This document shows positions 1 through 8,272 of a DNA stretch of 64,000 nucleotides, one piece after another (the first letter of the stretch is position 1; each line of letters starts with the position of its first letter). The stretch covers positions 26,421-90,420 of the forward strand of contig JAJEGS010000054.1 of the NCBI GenBank assembly GCA_022819745.1. Reading direction: 5' to 3'. This DNA comes from Candidatus Latescibacterota bacterium (GTDB lineage: Bacteria; Latescibacterota; UBA2968; UBA8231). The position numbers were made by a program, and so were the translations under genes. The notes beneath the pieces were generated by a model. The model was given only the letters and a program-made list of their open reading frames with translations. It did not search any database and had not been told where the DNA came from.

Positions 1-1632
1 CAGTGCTTCGTGTGCACGCTTGAGACTAGCCTGTGCTGAATCGTCCTCAATGTCGGCTCCCATGTCGAGATCGGCGACCGAAAGCTCAGCCACACTGTCT
101 CCTACCAATTCCACCGCTTGCGAAGCCGACTTCAGAATCTCTCGCCAAGTTGCATCCTGCTGGCGTCGCTTCCGATACACGTTCAGTAGCTGCGCTTGTC
201 CACCCCCCTCGAGAATATCCAGCTTGCGTCGAACTTCCGCGAGCGACGCTCGAAGTGTCGGAAGACCGTCCGCTTGCCTATAAGCCGCGCGAGCTTCGGC
301 ACACAGAGACAGGTAGCGGGCCTCTATCTGTTTGATCTGTCGTTTCAGAGTCGCCCCACCAACGGTTTCACTTTCGTCAATGACTGCGAGCAGGGCGTTC
401 GGATCCTGGGCGAGGGCGAATAGCTGTTTCTGGCTGTAGATACGCACCGGGAAGCGCTCGCGGATATCCCCCTCTTCGGGAATTTGTTCGTCTCCATCCA
501 AGCGAGCGATGGGGAGCGCCGACCCTTCATGGCTCCAAGAGAGGACGAAGCGCTCGCTGTCCTTGCGGTACACGACCTCGATACGCGTTTCATCAGTCAG
601 AAGTCCCTCATCTCGGCGCGATGGGGGGACACGCATGCGGCGATCAAACAGACTTCTCAGAGACCCTTCTTCGCTGCTGTCGCTGCCGTCGAGTTCCGCT
701 TCCCGGCGAAGCGTCTTGCGGCAGAAGTCGATGAGCGTGGATTTGCCGGTGCCACGTCCGCCGATGATCGTATTCAGCCACGGATTGAACTTGACTGTGA
801 TAGGGTTCCTTCGACCAATGAATTTGCCCTTATGAACGGTAATGCTCTCAAGGGCCAAGGCGGCATGGACATTCGGATTACCCGGCTCCTTCCGAGCAGC
901 CGGCTTGAGGGAAGCGGCACCATCCAGCAGCGCCAAACGCAGCCCCTCTAGGTTCGGACGCGTCATTTTCACCCAAGTGAAACGCTGGCCCAACTCATTG
1001 AAGTCGTGACCGTCAGAGAACCACACCTGCGGGAGCCGACGCCTAATCTCGAAACGGCTCCCGTCGAACCAGCTTTCGTTGATCTCCTTGTCCGGGTCAA
1101 CCTCGACCGCGGCTAAGTTCTGATGTCGCAGCACTGCGATTCGCTGCTGGCCGTCATGTAGAAGTAGCCCATCGGGTCCGTTGACGTGGGCACCAACAAT
1201 CAGGGGGTCGTCCCCGCACACTTCTAGAATCTGCTCGATACCTAGCGGAGAACGGGCAGTCTCGTCACCCCGTTTATGTACGGGAATTTCTACTCTGGAG
1301 AGAAGATCTTCGATGTGTTGCTGCGTGCAATCCGGGGCCATCAGCAAGAGCAGGTGGACGCCATCGCTAGCGGTGATTTCTACCCCAGGAAAAAGAGTTA
1401 AGGAGTCTCCCACGCTATCGGCGGCCTGCTGTAGTTTGGAGATACCTTTAGCAGTATTATGATCCGTGATCGCGACAGCTTGGATTTCAGCATCGTGTAC
1501 GGCTTTAATCCAGCAATCCCAGTCTTGGGCATCTCGATCCGATTGGTTCCCAAAATCATACGACGCCGGGGAGTGAGTATGCAGATCAACGCGCCACCAG
1601 CGCGCGCCGGGCCAATTCCAAGATGTACTCAT
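1..1632 (-). CDS. PHP-domain plus AAA-like ATPase (TrlF-like), 3' end outside window
   Basis: A frame open from ATG at 1632 to the window edge gives at least 544 residues, so the C-terminus is missing. The N-terminus is a PHP phosphoesterase domain: DLHTHS at residues 16-21, TDHN at 56-59 and GVEIT at 83-87 are the metal-binding motifs. A Walker A loop, GGRGTGKST, follows near residues 291-299, and then a stretch rich in Arg, Glu and Leu that looks like an SMC/Rad50-type coiled-coil arm. PHP followed by an ABC/SMC-like ATPase is the arrangement of TrlF-like proteins, which are thought to act on nucleic acid; the substrate is unknown. It reads leftward and the next gene, rmuC, is on the same strand about 230 bases upstream. 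The intervening bases (1633-1862) show no gene. The family call is confident, the function is not. Confidence 0.8.
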   Translation of the reverse strand, partial: MSTSWNWPGARWWRVDLHTHSPASYDFGNQSDRDAQDWDCWIKAVHDAEIQAVAITDHNTAKGISKLQQAADSVGDSLTLFPGVEITASDGVHLLLLMAPDCTQQHIEDLLSRVEIPVHKRGDETARSPLGIEQILEVCGDDPLIVGAHVNGPDGLLLHDGQQRIAVLRHQNLAAVEVDPDKEINESWFDGSRFEIRRRLPQVWFSDGHDFNELGQRFTWVKMTRPNLEGLRLALLDGAASLKPAARKEPGNPNVHAALALESITVHKGKFIGRRNPITVKFNPWLNTIIGGRGTGKSTLIDFCRKTLRREAELDGSDSSEEGSLRSLFDRRMRVPPSRRDEGLLTDETRIEVVYRKDSERFVLSWSHEGSALPIARLDGDEQIPEEGDIRERFPVRIYSQKQLFALAQDPNALLAVIDESETVGGATLKRQIKQIEARYLSLCAEARAAYRQADGLPTLRASLAEVRRKLDILEGGGQAQLLNVYRKRRQQDATWREILKSASQAVELVGDSVAELSVADLDMGADIEDDSAQASLKRAHEAL

Positions 1633-1862
1633 AAAGTAAACCTTCTGTAGTTGTCTCCGAACGGCGTACCTACTTGGGTAATACTGCGGGGCGGATCAGG
1701 CCACAACCGTTGTAGTGAGCGGCTTCATCACCACTAGGACTCACCTTCGGGGAAGCCTAACCTCGCCACGCACCGTATGAAGAACCTAAGACCTTGATGG
1801 AACATATCCTACACTTACTTACGCGCTTTTGATTGATAATGGCCATAGTTGGCTTCCACTCA

Positions 1863-2081
1863 TCAAGTTTCGGCACTTTGCAAACGCCGCGAATTCTGAT
1901 CAATCTGATTTAAGCTCGGAATCTCGCGTGTTGTGCCGACGCCGAGTTCCGAGAACCGACGCGCCTGCGGCAATAGTCGCCCATCGAACGAACCTACGCT
2001 GCTGTTATAGTGAGACACTGCTGTATCCAGTGCTTGTCCAACCCCTCCTAGATGCTTGGCAAAATATCGCCAGACGATCAT
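1863..2081 (-). pseudogene. rmuC: Out-of-frame C-terminal part of rmuC
   Basis: This frame encodes AKHLGGVGQALDTAVSHYN and, later, LLPQARRFSELG, which match the conserved tail of RmuC proteins. It overlaps the end of the main rmuC frame and joins it if one base is removed from the four-A run at 2061-2064 (TTTT on the coding strand). With that correction the gene would run 3282-1863 and encode about 472 residues, normal for the family. It is not an independent gene. Confidence 0.75.
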
Positions 2082-3282
2082 GTAGCTCTCTACCTAACCG
2101 TCCGATCTCATGCGCCTCATCCGTGATATTCCGCTCCTGCCAACTCATCGCCACGCACTTCAGCAACGCCACCAATGTCGAGTATGTCGCTATCACTACC
2201 TTATTCTCAAGGGCTCGTTCGATCAGTGCCGGTTCACGCTCGACTGCTGGTGCCAATGCGAATTCCGGCACGACCATCACCACGAAGTCGGCCGTCTCTG
2301 GCAGATTGCTCCAATACTCCTTGGAGCCCAGATTCTCCGCATACGACCGCATCTGCACGGCGTGACGCTTCAGTTTCTCCTCATGTACATCGTCCGTTTT
2401 CGCTTCACCTGCTTCTTGTAGTGCTGCCAGCACGACCTTTGAGTCGAGGATGATGTCCCGGTCGTGCGGCAGATGTACGATGAAGTCCGTACGACCACCT
2501 TTTTGGTCGCTGTCCTGCGTCGTGTAGTGAAGACCTTTCTGCAGCCCGGCAAGTTCGAGTACGCGCTCGACTTGCATTTCTCCCCATGCCCCACGCACCT
2601 GTGGCTTCGATAGTGCCGACGATAGACCACGCGCCTCGTTCGCCACTTGCTCATTAGACCGTACCAGCAACTCGATCTGTTCCTTCAGGGAAGCCGCACT
2701 TTCCACTCGAGACTTATCCAGAGTATCGATCTTCTCCGCCAACGGCTTTACCATCTGCTCCACTGCCCTTTCACGCTCTTCGAGCGTCTCCTTCGCCGTG
2801 TCCATAAACGACTTCCGCTGCTCTGACAAGACCTCCGACGACATTGCCCTAAACTCGGACGTCGAGTGTTTCACCCACTCGCCTTGTTCCTCCGCCTTCG
2901 CAAGCGCATTCTTCAGATCACTCTCTAAGCCAGCCTTTTTAGCATTCAACGACTGGAACTGATCCTGCAATTCTGTTAGCTGCTGATCAACGACTTCTTT
3001 GGCCTGCGTCGTCTTCGTCAGTAATTCCGACTCGGTCTCCAAACGCTGGGACAACTGCGCGTTGGTGATTCGTAGTTGGTCAACCTCTTCAGCTTCTTGC
3101 TGTGCGGCCTCGGCTTGTGACTCTAAGTTCTTCAGGTCGCTCTCCAGTCGAGCATTGACTGCGGCGAGTTCTGCCTTTTCGCGATTAACTGTCGAGTTTG
3201 ATTTCAATGCACTAACGGCGGTCAACAGCGCGATTATCGCCAATAAGGCGACGATGACCAGCGCAATACTCACTCCATCCAT
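2005..3282 (-). CDS. rmuC: DNA recombination protein RmuC, frameshifted near the 3' end
   Basis: RmuC limits DNA inversions at short repeats and is a predicted nuclease. Residues 5-25 are a membrane anchor, residues 30-220 a long coiled coil, and the conserved core begins at RGAWGE (230-235). The PD-(D/E)XK-like acids and lysine lie in GRTDFIV (263-269) and ILDSK (278-282). The start ATG at 3282 has an AGGAGG ribosome-binding site. The family's C-terminal segment after LHDRLA is lost in this frame but continues in the next one (1863-2081), so the reading frame shifts near 2061-2064, an AAAA run on the plus strand. The last 17 or so residues of this frame are therefore probably not native. Either a real mutation or a one-base sequencing or assembly error would explain it. 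Confidence 0.85.
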   Translation of the reverse strand: MDGVSIALVIVALLAIIALLTAVSALKSNSTVNREKAELAAVNARLESDLKNLESQAEAAQQEAEEVDQLRITNAQLSQRLETESELLTKTTQAKEVVDQQLTELQDQFQSLNAKKAGLESDLKNALAKAEEQGEWVKHSTSEFRAMSSEVLSEQRKSFMDTAKETLEERERAVEQMVKPLAEKIDTLDKSRVESAASLKEQIELLVRSNEQVANEARGLSSALSKPQVRGAWGEMQVERVLELAGLQKGLHYTTQDSDQKGGRTDFIVHLPHDRDIILDSKVVLAALQEAGEAKTDDVHEEKLKRHAVQMRSYAENLGSKEYWSNLPETADFVVMVVPEFALAPAVEREPALIERALENKVVIATYSTLVALLKCVAMSWQERNITDEAHEIGRLGRELHDRLAIFCQASRRGWTSTGYSSVSL

Positions 3283-3404
3283 CTCGGTTTACTCCTCCTC
3301 TGCCTTGCTTTTAATGCCCACACCGCCTCATTGATATCGAGCAGCAGAGCGATTTCAATGAATTCTTTACGACTCATGTTCGCCTCATACTATGCCTTAC
3401 CTCC

Positions 3405-4535
3405 CTACACCAGCTCTCCCAAAACCGCCAAGAACCGTTCCACATCCTCACTACTGTTATACAAATGCCCCGAGACCCGCACCCGCCCGTACTCTCCCCA
3501 CACCAACACCCCCCGGTCGGCGAGAGCCTCACACAACCCATGCGCGTCATCGTCCGCAAAACAGGTATTGCCCGAGCGCTGCGGCCTCACACTCGGTGAA
3601 ATAACCTGCCGCCCGAGATGCTCCAGCCCGGCGCTAATTTGTTCGGACAAGTCGCGGTTGTGCTCCGCTATCCGCTCAATCCCCACGTCCAACAGCCGTC
3701 CCAAAGCGTAGTCGAGATACAGCACCGCCACCATAGCCGGATTGCCCGGCTCCATTTTATCGGGCATCGGCTTTTCGTCGGCCTCTGGTGCGCGCACAGC
3801 CCCTTGCGCCGGCCACACCGCCAAGTTGCGCCAGCCAAAAGCCGTAGAGCGCACTTGCGCCTCGGCCCGCTGGCTCAGATAACACGGCGCGACCCCGTGA
3901 GTCGCCAACAGCCACTTGTAACACGAACTGACGCACAAGTCGGTACACGCGGCCGGTACGGCGACCGCGCCCGCAGCGTGCGTTGCATCGACCGCCAAAA
4001 GCACGTCGCGCCCGGCAAGCCCATCCGCCAACTGCTCGACATCGAGGTTCTGCCCCGTGTAAAAGCTGACTTGACTCACGGCCAAGACCCGAGTGCGCTC
4101 ATCTACTGCCGCCAACAAATCTTCCTCCCGCACCAACCAGTCGCGATGCGGCACCAGTCGCAACTCGACCCCTTGCTCGCGCACGTTGCGCCAATTGTAC
4201 GCCACCGAGGGAAATTCCAAGTTGGTGGTGACCACATTGTCGCCCGGCCGCCAGTCCAAACCCCGCGCCAACCAAGCCATACCTTCAGCCGCCGACGGCG
4301 TAAAGGCGATCCGCGCGGAGGAAACGTCCCATAGCTGCCCCATGCGCTGGCGGCAGCGCTCGCCACGAGAGTAGATGGCACGACGACCGCGGTCACCGCC
4401 GCTTTTGTACTGAGCAAATTCCGCGTACACCTCACTCTGCCCTTTTAGCCAAGGAGCTTCGCCCCCCGTGCAGAGATGAGTCACTGCGTCGAGCCCGACG
4501 AAATCCGCGGGCGGAATGAGGCTTTCGCTTTTCAT
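3405..4535 (-). CDS. Class V aminotransferase-fold PLP enzyme (cysteine-desulfurase-like)
   Basis: A 376-residue PLP-dependent enzyme of aminotransferase class V. The PLP-ring aspartate is in VDATHAAGAV (D183) and the Schiff-base lysine in SSCYKWLLATHG (K207). The start at 4535 is preferred over an upstream ATG at 4613 because it has AGGA about nine bases ahead and begins where homologues begin. No SufS/IscS-type cysteine loop is obvious, so the substrate is open: isopenicillin-N-epimerase-like and kynureninase-like members share this layout. It lies between rmuC and recG on the same strand. The leader at 4593-4622 contains a 10-bp tandem repeat. Confidence 0.75.
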   Translation of the reverse strand: MKSESLIPPADFVGLDAVTHLCTGGEAPWLKGQSEVYAEFAQYKSGGDRGRRAIYSRGERCRQRMGQLWDVSSARIAFTPSAAEGMAWLARGLDWRPGDNVVTTNLEFPSVAYNWRNVREQGVELRLVPHRDWLVREEDLLAAVDERTRVLAVSQVSFYTGQNLDVEQLADGLAGRDVLLAVDATHAAGAVAVPAACTDLCVSSCYKWLLATHGVAPCYLSQRAEAQVRSTAFGWRNLAVWPAQGAVRAPEADEKPMPDKMEPGNPAMVAVLYLDYALGRLLDVGIERIAEHNRDLSEQISAGLEHLGRQVISPSVRPQRSGNTCFADDDAHGLCEALADRGVLVWGEYGRVRVSGHLYNSSEDVERFLAVLGELV

Positions 4536-4592
4536 ATGGCTATCCTGAATGAGTTGAACGATTCGAGCGACGGCTTGTCTTGGCAATACCGT

Positions 4593-4622
4593 TCTGCGTC
4601 CATCTGCGTCCATCTGCGGATT
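4593..4622. repeat. Short 10-bp tandem repeat
   Basis: Two exact copies of tctgcgtcca at 4593-4602 and 4603-4612 are followed by a diverging third (tctgcggatt). The repeat lies in the short gap between recG and the aminotransferase gene. It may be a remnant of a dispersed intergenic repeat; no function is visible. Confidence 0.5.
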
Positions 4623-4635
4623 ACTATAGCATATC

Positions 4636-6639
4636 CTATTCGCTATCTACAATCCGCATGGCTTCTTCCCGCGCGCTTTGCAGCAAGGCCCCGTCGGCAA
4701 TCAAATCTGCCGCCTTAAAGGTGGGCATCCCGGCTTGGCGCACGCCAAAGAACTCGCCGGGACCGCGCAGTTGCAAATCCTTTTCCGCAATCTCAAAGCC
4801 ATCTTGGGTGCGCTCCATAGTCTGGAGCCGCTCGCGCGAATCCGCCAACTCGGCCCCAGCGGGAGCGTAGCTGATGAGGATGCAAAACGACTGCTCGCCA
4901 CCGCGTCCCACGCGGCCGCGCAACTGGTGCAACTGGGCCAAGCCAAAGCGCTCGGCGTGTTCGATGATCATCACTGTGGCGTTGGGCACATCCACGCCGA
5001 CCTCGACGACCGTGGTGCAGACCAAGACTTGGACCCGATTCTGGTTAAAATCCTCCATGACCGCGGCCTTTTCTTCGGCGGCCATGCGCCCGTGCAGCAA
5101 GGCCACCGCAAATTCGGCCAACGGGCCGTGGCTCAATTCGTCGTAGGCTTCGACTGCGGATTTGTAATCCATCTTTTCCGACTCTTCAATCAGCGGATAA
5201 ACCACGTACACTTGCCGCCCCTGGCGCACCTGATCGCCAGCAAACTCAAAGATCGCCTCGCGGCGGTCGTTGCCGCGCAGGGCCGTGCGGATCGGCTTGC
5301 GCCCAGGGGGCAACTCGTCAATAATCGACACGTCTAGCTCGCCGTACAGGGTCAAAGCTAGGGTGCGCGGGATCGGCGTGGCCGTCATCACCAGCAAATC
5401 GGGTTTCACGCCCTTCTTGTAGAGCGCACCACGCTGCACGACCCCAAAGCGATGCTGCTCGTCGATGACCGCCAGTCCCAAGCAGGCAAATTGCACCTGC
5501 TCCTGAATTAGCGCGTGGGTGCCCACCACAATGTGGGCCGCGCCGCTTTCAATGGCCGTCAACAACTCCTGCCGGAGTGCCTTGCGCTGGGCACCTTTGA
5601 GGAAGACCACCGTCAAGCCGAGCGGCTCGACGAGTGCCTGGATGTTGAAAAAGTGCTGCTCGGCGAGGATCTCGGTCGGGGCCATCATCGCCGCTTGATA
5701 GCCTTTCTCCACGGCTGTCAGCATCGCGCTCAGGCCCACTAGGGTCTTGCCCGAGCCAACGTCGCCTTGGACGAGGCGATTCATAACTTGGGGACGCTGC
5801 ATCTGCGCGACGATCTCGGCGACAACCTGGAGTTGAGCGCGAGTCGGGGCAAACGGCAGCGAATCCCACAGGGCCGGCACTAGTTTCTCGCTCGGTGCAA
5901 AGGCGATGCCGTCGGCCTGCTCGCGGTTTTTTTTGCGCCGCCGCGCCAAGCGCAGTTGGAAGGAAAAAAGCTCGCCAAAAGCCAAGCGCTGCCGCGCACG
6001 CTCCGCCTCGGCAAGGCTGGCGGGAAAATGCACTTGGCGCAGACTAGTGCCCAACTCTGCAAGATCCAAGCGCTGCCGCAAGGCTGTGGGCAGATCGTCT
6101 TCGATCCGCTCGGCAAAGGTATCCAGTGCCTCGCTTATCAAGCGGCGAAACCCCCGGCTGCGCAGGCCGCGTTCCTTCATATCGGCACTGGTCGTATAGA
6201 GCGGCACGACTACGCCCGTGTGGAGCCGCTCCTCCCCGTGTATGAATTCGTACTCGGGATGGACCATCTGCCGCCGCCCCTGGAACAGATCGACCTTACC
6301 ACTTATGGCTAGCTCGTCGCCGACGGCAAAGTTGCGCTGCAAGTAGCGCCCCCCCTGAAAAAAGGTACAGGTGATATCGTCGGTCTCGTCGGCAACCACC
6401 ATCACGAAGCGGGGCCGCGGCCCGGGAATGAAGCGCGTCTGGCGCACCTGGCCGATGAGGGTCACTTCTTGGCCGATTGGTGCCCGGGCCATGGGCAAAA
6501 TCTGCGAGCGGTCGAGGTAGCGGCGCGGCAGGTAGTACAACAAATCGCCCAGCGTCAGGATTTCTACATCTCTGAGCGCAGACGCGCGTTTGGCCCCTAC
6601 ACCTTTGACTTTTTCAATGGGGATGGACAGAATTTCCAT
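4636..6639 (-). CDS. recG: ATP-dependent DNA helicase RecG
   Basis: RecG unwinds branched DNA and regresses stalled replication forks. The 667-residue protein has the N-terminal wedge (OB) domain (about 50-140), Walker A GDVGSGKT (292-299), the RecG-type DEQHRFG box (393-399) and, further on, the conserved QLRGRVGRG motif VI. Length and domain order are standard apart from a slightly short N-terminus. It is transcribed leftward, just upstream of the class V aminotransferase. A 56-base divergent gap separates it from the membrane-protein gene at 6696. Confidence 0.95.
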   Translation of the reverse strand: MEILSIPIEKVKGVGAKRASALRDVEILTLGDLLYYLPRRYLDRSQILPMARAPIGQEVTLIGQVRQTRFIPGPRPRFVMVVADETDDITCTFFQGGRYLQRNFAVGDELAISGKVDLFQGRRQMVHPEYEFIHGEERLHTGVVVPLYTTSADMKERGLRSRGFRRLISEALDTFAERIEDDLPTALRQRLDLAELGTSLRQVHFPASLAEAERARQRLAFGELFSFQLRLARRRKKNREQADGIAFAPSEKLVPALWDSLPFAPTRAQLQVVAEIVAQMQRPQVMNRLVQGDVGSGKTLVGLSAMLTAVEKGYQAAMMAPTEILAEQHFFNIQALVEPLGLTVVFLKGAQRKALRQELLTAIESGAAHIVVGTHALIQEQVQFACLGLAVIDEQHRFGVVQRGALYKKGVKPDLLVMTATPIPRTLALTLYGELDVSIIDELPPGRKPIRTALRGNDRREAIFEFAGDQVRQGRQVYVVYPLIEESEKMDYKSAVEAYDELSHGPLAEFAVALLHGRMAAEEKAAVMEDFNQNRVQVLVCTTVVEVGVDVPNATVMIIEHAERFGLAQLHQLRGRVGRGGEQSFCILISYAPAGAELADSRERLQTMERTQDGFEIAEKDLQLRGPGEFFGVRQAGMPTFKAADLIADGALLQSAREEAMRIVDSE

Positions 6640-6695
6640 GGTTGACCATGCGTTGACGTACCTGAGCCGCAGCCTATCTTTGGCCGCATATTGCC

Positions 6696-7169
6696 ATGCC
6701 CAAGTCCACTGCTTTTGCTCACTATCTAATGGGGCACGCGCCGTTTAGCCGCCCGTCCTTCTTCTACGCTTATGTTGGGATGTGGCTCCACCTGCTCATT
6801 AGCACGGGCCTCTTAGCGCTCTCTGGAGCACGCGACTGGTTGTCGATCTTCGCGGCGCTGGTCGTTGGCTCGTTTTGCGCGGGACTCGCACTCTACGGTT
6901 TGCTGACGAAGACGCGCCGCCTGCTGCTCAACATTGGTGCCTATGCCGCTAGCATCGCCCGTGCGTTCTCGACCGATCCTGTAGTCATTACCTGCTTCAT
7001 CGCGGGCCTCATCGCCGCGCTCGTTTCCAGCTACAGCATCTTGGCGGCTGAATACGGCCACTATCAGCGCGAGTGCCACCGCCAGCCCGTGCCGCTTCCT
7101 GCCTCCGTGGCTTTTCTGCTAGGCGCGGTCATCGTCCTCCTCTGCACCTACGGCCTCTTAGCAAGCTAG
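6696..7169 (+). CDS. Small integral membrane protein, unknown function
   Basis: Encodes 157 residues with about four hydrophobic segments (near 26-45, 48-68, 98-118 and 132-153) and short polar loops. I do not recognise a family. It is the only rightward gene between recG and mraY and converges with mraY: its stop overlaps the mraY stop by four bases (7166-7169). The absence of a larger alternative frame supports it as real, but no conserved motif was found. Confidence 0.6.
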   Translation: MPKSTAFAHYLMGHAPFSRPSFFYAYVGMWLHLLISTGLLALSGARDWLSIFAALVVGSFCAGLALYGLLTKTRRLLLNIGAYAASIARAFSTDPVVITCFIAGLIAALVSSYSILAAEYGHYQRECHRQPVPLPASVAFLLGAVIVLLCTYGLLAS

Positions 7170-8272
7170 CGGATCTTGAGTGTCGCCAAGCCGCACAGTG
7201 CCAAAATGCCAGCCACGATCCAGAAGCGAATGACGATCTTGGTGTCGGCCAAGCCGCGCTGTTGGAAGTGGTGGTGAATTGGCGAGCGGGTGAAAAAGCG
7301 CCGCCCCAACCACCGGATGCCGATCTTTTCCTGTATCACCACCGACAAGGTCTCGCCGACGAAGATCCCCCCGACGATTAGGAAGAGGAACTCCTGTTTG
7401 ACCAAGACGGCGACCGTGCCCAACAAGCCGCCTAGCGCCATGGATCCGGTATCGCCCATGATGACGTTGGCCGGATAGGAATTGAACCACAAAAAGCCGA
7501 GGCAGGCCCCAAAGACGATGGAGCAGATTATGGCGACTTCCCCCACGCCCGGCATAAAGGGAAAGATCAGAAACTCCGCGATCTCAGCGTGGCTGGACAC
7601 GTAAGCGAACACCCCGAAGACGGCCACGACAAAAGCAGTCGGCACAATAGCCAAGCCGTCAATCCCGTCGGCGAGATTGACCGAGTTGGAGATGGCCGTC
7701 ACCGTAAAGGCGATAAAAGGCACATAGCCCCACGAAAGATCGAGCACCGGATTTTTGAAAAAGGGCAGATAAAGCTGGGTCGCCAAACCCGCCGACTCGG
7801 CTGGGAGAGCTTGCGTGACGTACGCGGTGCCAAACGCCATCCCAAAGGCTACTTGCAGCGCCAACTTGGCCTTCTCGGACAGCCCGCGGTCGCTAGAGCG
7901 ATAGCGCACCTTGAGGAAGTCGTCAATCCAGCCAAGCGCGGCAAACCAGACAATCGCACCCACGCAGAACAGCACGAAGAGGCTGTGCAGCTTACACCAC
8001 AAGCCGACGCTGATCAAGATCGCGGCGACGATTAGGCCACCACCGTAGGTTTTGGCTTGGTTGCTAGCCGCTGCAAAATTGAGATAGTCGCGGGGCATAT
8101 CGCGGTGCCCTCGACCGTAGAAGTAGAGGATGACCCGCCCACCGCAGAGAATGGTGAAGATCAACGAGGTGATCGCACCGCAGAGCGCGCGAAAGATGAT
8201 CGAATCGACCAAGCGCAAAAACGACAAAGCCTCGACAGCATCTTGCAGGTAAATTCCGAGGTAGTAGATCAT
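7166..8272 (-). CDS. mraY: Phospho-N-acetylmuramoyl-pentapeptide-transferase MraY
   Basis: MraY makes lipid I from UDP-MurNAc-pentapeptide and undecaprenyl phosphate at the inner membrane. The 368-residue, multi-helix protein shows the catalytic-family motifs DDFLKVR with downstream SSDRGLSEKAKL, NSVNLADGIDGLA, and FNSYPANVIMGDTGSMALGG. A histidine-rich IHHHFQ loop near the C-terminus is also typical. It overlaps the upstream murG by four bases (ATGA at 8269-8272), so the two are translationally coupled. In most bacteria mraY lies upstream of murG with murD and ftsW between; here murG comes first and nothing lies between. Confidence 0.95.
   Translation of the reverse strand: MIYYLGIYLQDAVEALSFLRLVDSIIFRALCGAITSLIFTILCGGRVILYFYGRGHRDMPRDYLNFAAASNQAKTYGGGLIVAAILISVGLWCKLHSLFVLFCVGAIVWFAALGWIDDFLKVRYRSSDRGLSEKAKLALQVAFGMAFGTAYVTQALPAESAGLATQLYLPFFKNPVLDLSWGYVPFIAFTVTAISNSVNLADGIDGLAIVPTAFVVAVFGVFAYVSSHAEIAEFLIFPFMPGVGEVAIICSIVFGACLGFLWFNSYPANVIMGDTGSMALGGLLGTVAVLVKQEFLFLIVGGIFVGETLSVVIQEKIGIRWLGRRFFTRSPIHHHFQQRGLADTKIVIRFWIVAGILALCGLATLKIR

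Noticed and set aside
1829..2365. Rightward 178-residue frame opposite rmuC
   Set aside because: It lies antisense to the conserved RmuC end and has no recognisable motif or ribosome site.
3270..3377. A 35-codon leftward frame ahead of rmuC, ending at its start codon
   Set aside because: It has a weak ribosome site and no recognisable family; possibly a leader peptide, but too short to support.
3618..4334. Rightward 238-residue frame across the class V aminotransferase gene
   Set aside because: Composition is arginine- and histidine-rich as expected of an antisense shadow in GC-rich DNA; the opposite strand has a complete PLP enzyme.
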